Under the pieces are notes generated by a model. The model saw nothing but the letters and a program-made list of their open reading frames with translations, ran no database searches and was not told where the DNA came from. Made by a program: the position numbers and the translations under genes. Positions 42,757 through 44,257 of a stretch of DNA of 44,257 bases are shown here, piece after piece (the stretch's first letter is position 1; each line of letters starts with the position of its first letter). Origin of the DNA: Actinoplanes palleronii (GTDB lineage: Bacteria; Actinomycetota; Actinomycetes; Mycobacteriales; Micromonosporaceae); assembly GCF_016862315.1 (NCBI RefSeq), contig NZ_BOMS01000071.1, positions 1 to 44,257 of the forward strand, written 5' to 3'.

Positions 42757-43515
42757 TCAGTTCGGGGCGTCCCAGGCGGTGGCCTTGAGCGCCAGCGCAC
42801 CGTCCTTCGCGACACCGGCGACCGTGAGGGCCACCAGCCGCTGGGGCACCGCGGCCTTCCGCGCCTCGGCGACCGACGTGATCAGGCAGTACACCTGGCC
42901 CTGACGGACCGGCAGACGACCCTCCTTGGCGAGCGGCTTGAGCGGGATCTGGCCCACGCATGCACCCGGCTGGAACGTCTCCGACTCGAAGGTGGTCCCG
43001 GTCACCCCGGACTGCAGGGAGAGGTACGGAGTGGTCCCCGCGTCGCACGGGTTGTAGTAGCTCAGCTCGGACACCGCCGAATCGGCCTGCACCTTCGGCT
43101 CGTCCAGGTCGATGTAGACGGAGCTGTTGCAGTCGGACGGAACGCCGAGGTTCTGCTCCACGTACTTCTGGGTGAACTGGGTCGTCTCGGTCAGCGCCGG
43201 AGGCGACCCGTCCGCGGCCGGAGTCGACTCCGTAGTGGGCTCGGCCGGTGCGGTCGTCGTGGGCTGCGCCGGCGCGTCCGCGGGCGTGGTCGCCGGCTGA
43301 CCGGCGGCCGGCACCTGCTTCGCGGCCAGAGCGTCCACCCTGTCGGCGGCGTCCGAGGCCACGGAGCCGGCGTGCCAGGCGAGCGCGACCGCGCCGGCCG
43401 CGAGCAGCACGGCGACCAGGGCGAGGAAGGTGGCGAACCCCGAGCCCTTCCGGGGTGTCTTGGCTGGTGGAAGCGTCGTCGTCGGATCCTGCGGGAACGG
43501 GTTATCGTGGCTCAC
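42757..43515 (-). CDS. Hypothetical membrane-anchored extracytoplasmic protein
   Basis: A 252-residue protein with a short cytoplasmic N-terminus (HDNPFPQDPTTTLPP), one membrane segment (about 30-50, FATFLALVAVLLAAGAVALAW), a Pro/Thr/Ala-rich spacer (about 70-108, PTTTAPAEPTTEST) and an extracellular domain with four or more Cys residues (PSDCNSS, YYNPCDAG, PGACVGQ, VYCLI), probably disulfide-bonded. GTG 43515 is preferred because AGAGGATT lies at 43524-43531; the longer frame starts at 43539. It is convergent with the Nudix gene across 18 bp. No family recognised. Confidence 0.75.
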   Translation of the reverse strand: MSHDNPFPQDPTTTLPPAKTPRKGSGFATFLALVAVLLAAGAVALAWHAGSVASDAADRVDALAAKQVPAAGQPATTPADAPAQPTTTAPAEPTTESTPAADGSPPALTETTQFTQKYVEQNLGVPSDCNSSVYIDLDEPKVQADSAVSELSYYNPCDAGTTPYLSLQSGVTGTTFESETFQPGACVGQIPLKPLAKEGRLPVRQGQVYCLITSVAEARKAAVPQRLVALTVAGVAKDGALALKATAWDAPN

Positions 43516-43538
43516 GCTTACCGAATCCTCTGTGATCA

Positions 43539-43787
43539 ATGACCGAAGGTCACGGGCACCATAGCGACACGGGCGGGGCGACCTACGTGTTCGCGGTGGC
43601 CGGCACCCGGCAGAAGGACGGCACGCTCTCCACCACCGAGGCCGGACGCCAGCAGACCGCCTCGGTGACCAGCCCGAAGCCGCTGACCGGCGCGGTCGAG
43701 GGCGTGGAACAGCTGACGATCCGAGTCCAGTGCGGCAACCCGAAGGGCGTCGTCCTCCTCACCGCCGCCACCGTCAGCCCGTCCTAG
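43539..43787 (+). pseudogene. Possible gene fragment, 82 codons
   Basis: An ATG at 43539 opens an 82-codon frame whose codon bias becomes typical only after about the tenth codon (ATYVFAVAGTRQKDGTLS onward). The protein part is strand-rich (VEQLTIRVQCGNPKGVVLLTAATV) and looks like the end of a larger extracellular beta domain. No ribosome-binding site is seen, and the start abuts the promoter of the divergent membrane protein. I read it as a 5'-truncated remnant; a small intact gene is the alternative. Confidence 0.35.
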
Positions 43788-43813
43788 CCCCGCGGCCGCG
43801 GCGCGCTCCCGGC

Positions 43814-43874
43814 CCGCGGCTGGTCCGCAGGGGTGCCTCCGGCCCTTCGAGACACCCCTGCGGACCAGCCGCGG
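43814..43874. repeat. Dispersed hairpin repeat, copy 2
   Basis: Perfect 22-bp arms (43814-43835 and 43853-43874) enclose a 17-nt loop. The core shares GGCTGGT, CAGGGGTG, CGAGACACCCCTG and CCAGCC with copy 1 at 37924-37976, while bases that differ between copies are changed on both arms, preserving pairing. Confidence 0.9.
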
Positions 43875-44257
43875 CAAGCTCGTCCTGAGGTCGTCACCAC
43901 AGCTGGTGCCCATGGTGGTATCAAGACCGCCGGCACCAGCCGCGCCGCTTGCCCATTGTGATCTCGGTGGGGGTCTGCGGCCTTGCCCGAGGTGTTCGGG
44001 TGCAGGTGGGTGGGGGGCGTGTCTTCGCGGGCCGGGATGGTCGGTCGCTCAGTGGCCCTTCGGCGGGTCGGCGTGGGTGATCGATGCCGGCGGGGCGGTA
44101 GAAGTCCGCACTCGGCACCGAAGGGGCGGCGGCAGCCCACGCTCGGAACCGAGGGGGCGGCAGGGGCCCGCACTCAGCACCGAAGGGGCGGCAGGGGCCC
44201 GCGCTCGGCACCGAAGGGGCGGCGGCAGCCCGCGGTGGGGCGGGTTCGGGGCGGTGG
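43875..44257. repeat. Gene-free right end with a 31-bp tandem array
   Basis: No credible gene is visible in these 383 bp. Between 43875 and 44081 I see no structure. From 44082 a 31-bp unit recurs at 44082 (degenerate), 44113, 44144, 44175 and 44206, with core CACCGAAGGGGCGGC. The period is not a multiple of three, and the two minus-strand frames crossing it are phase-shifted artefacts. The array may continue beyond the window. Confidence 0.85.

Overview
The window is about 70% G+C, with strongly GC-biased third codon positions and frequent GTG/TTG starts. Together with the gene families present, this points to a filamentous actinomycete, most likely Micromonosporaceae (Actinoplanes-like). 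The genus is an inference from gene content and style; no rRNA or tRNA marker was seen.

Layout. (1) 1-3.5 kb: a NarL-type sensor kinase whose C-terminal tail runs off the left edge, a DUF1707 protein, and a DUF457 membrane hydrolase behind a perfect 12+12 bp palindrome. (2) 3.5-9.4 kb, minus strand: a metH-gntK operon behind what reads as an S-adenosylhomocysteine (SAH) riboswitch that can mask the metH ribosome-binding site, and a family A DNA polymerase-like gene. (3) 9.6-18.2 kb, plus strand: the most unusual block. It holds a 61-residue peptide resembling the leader of FxSxx-COOH precursors, a HExxH-type peptide-modifying enzyme, a nucleoside phosphorylase fused to a VMAP-C domain, and, overlapping it by 4 nt, a 1255-residue protein with vWA-like, NB-ARC and TPR regions. 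No radical SAM maturase lies beside them. I read this as a RiPP-associated NLR-like conflict or signalling system. (4) 18.2-26.0 kb, minus strand: an RpiR regulator followed by two tandem amino-sugar importers (DasABC-like, then NgcEFG-like), probably one long transcript. Neither importer has an ATPase here, so they presumably share an MsiK-type ATPase encoded elsewhere. (5) 26.6-29.7 kb: divergent murD2 and murL, the alternative D-glutamate route of peptidoglycan synthesis, plus a cupin. (6) 29.7-36.4 kb, minus strand: a globin-reductase with a long disordered N-terminus, an acetyltransferase, a SPOUT RNA methyltransferase, a decayed DHFR-family remnant, small membrane proteins, and an SPFH/NfeD pair. 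(7) 36.4-44.3 kb: a serine hydrolase, a repeat-rich intergenic region, a divergent EamA exporter and MocR regulator, DUF3097, a conserved hypothetical protein coupled to a Nudix hydrolase, and a secreted membrane-anchored protein. The right end is repeat-rich and non-coding.

How they fit together. Import of chitin-derived GlcNAc and chitobiose (Das/Ngc), an RpiR/SIS-domain sensor and MurD2/MurL all concern amino sugars and cell wall. The block at 9.6-18.2 kb looks self-contained. Several intergenic regions carry repeats worth separate attention: two copies of one dispersed hairpin (37.92 and 43.81 kb), a 61-bp tandem array (38.03 kb) and a 31-bp tandem array (44.08 kb).
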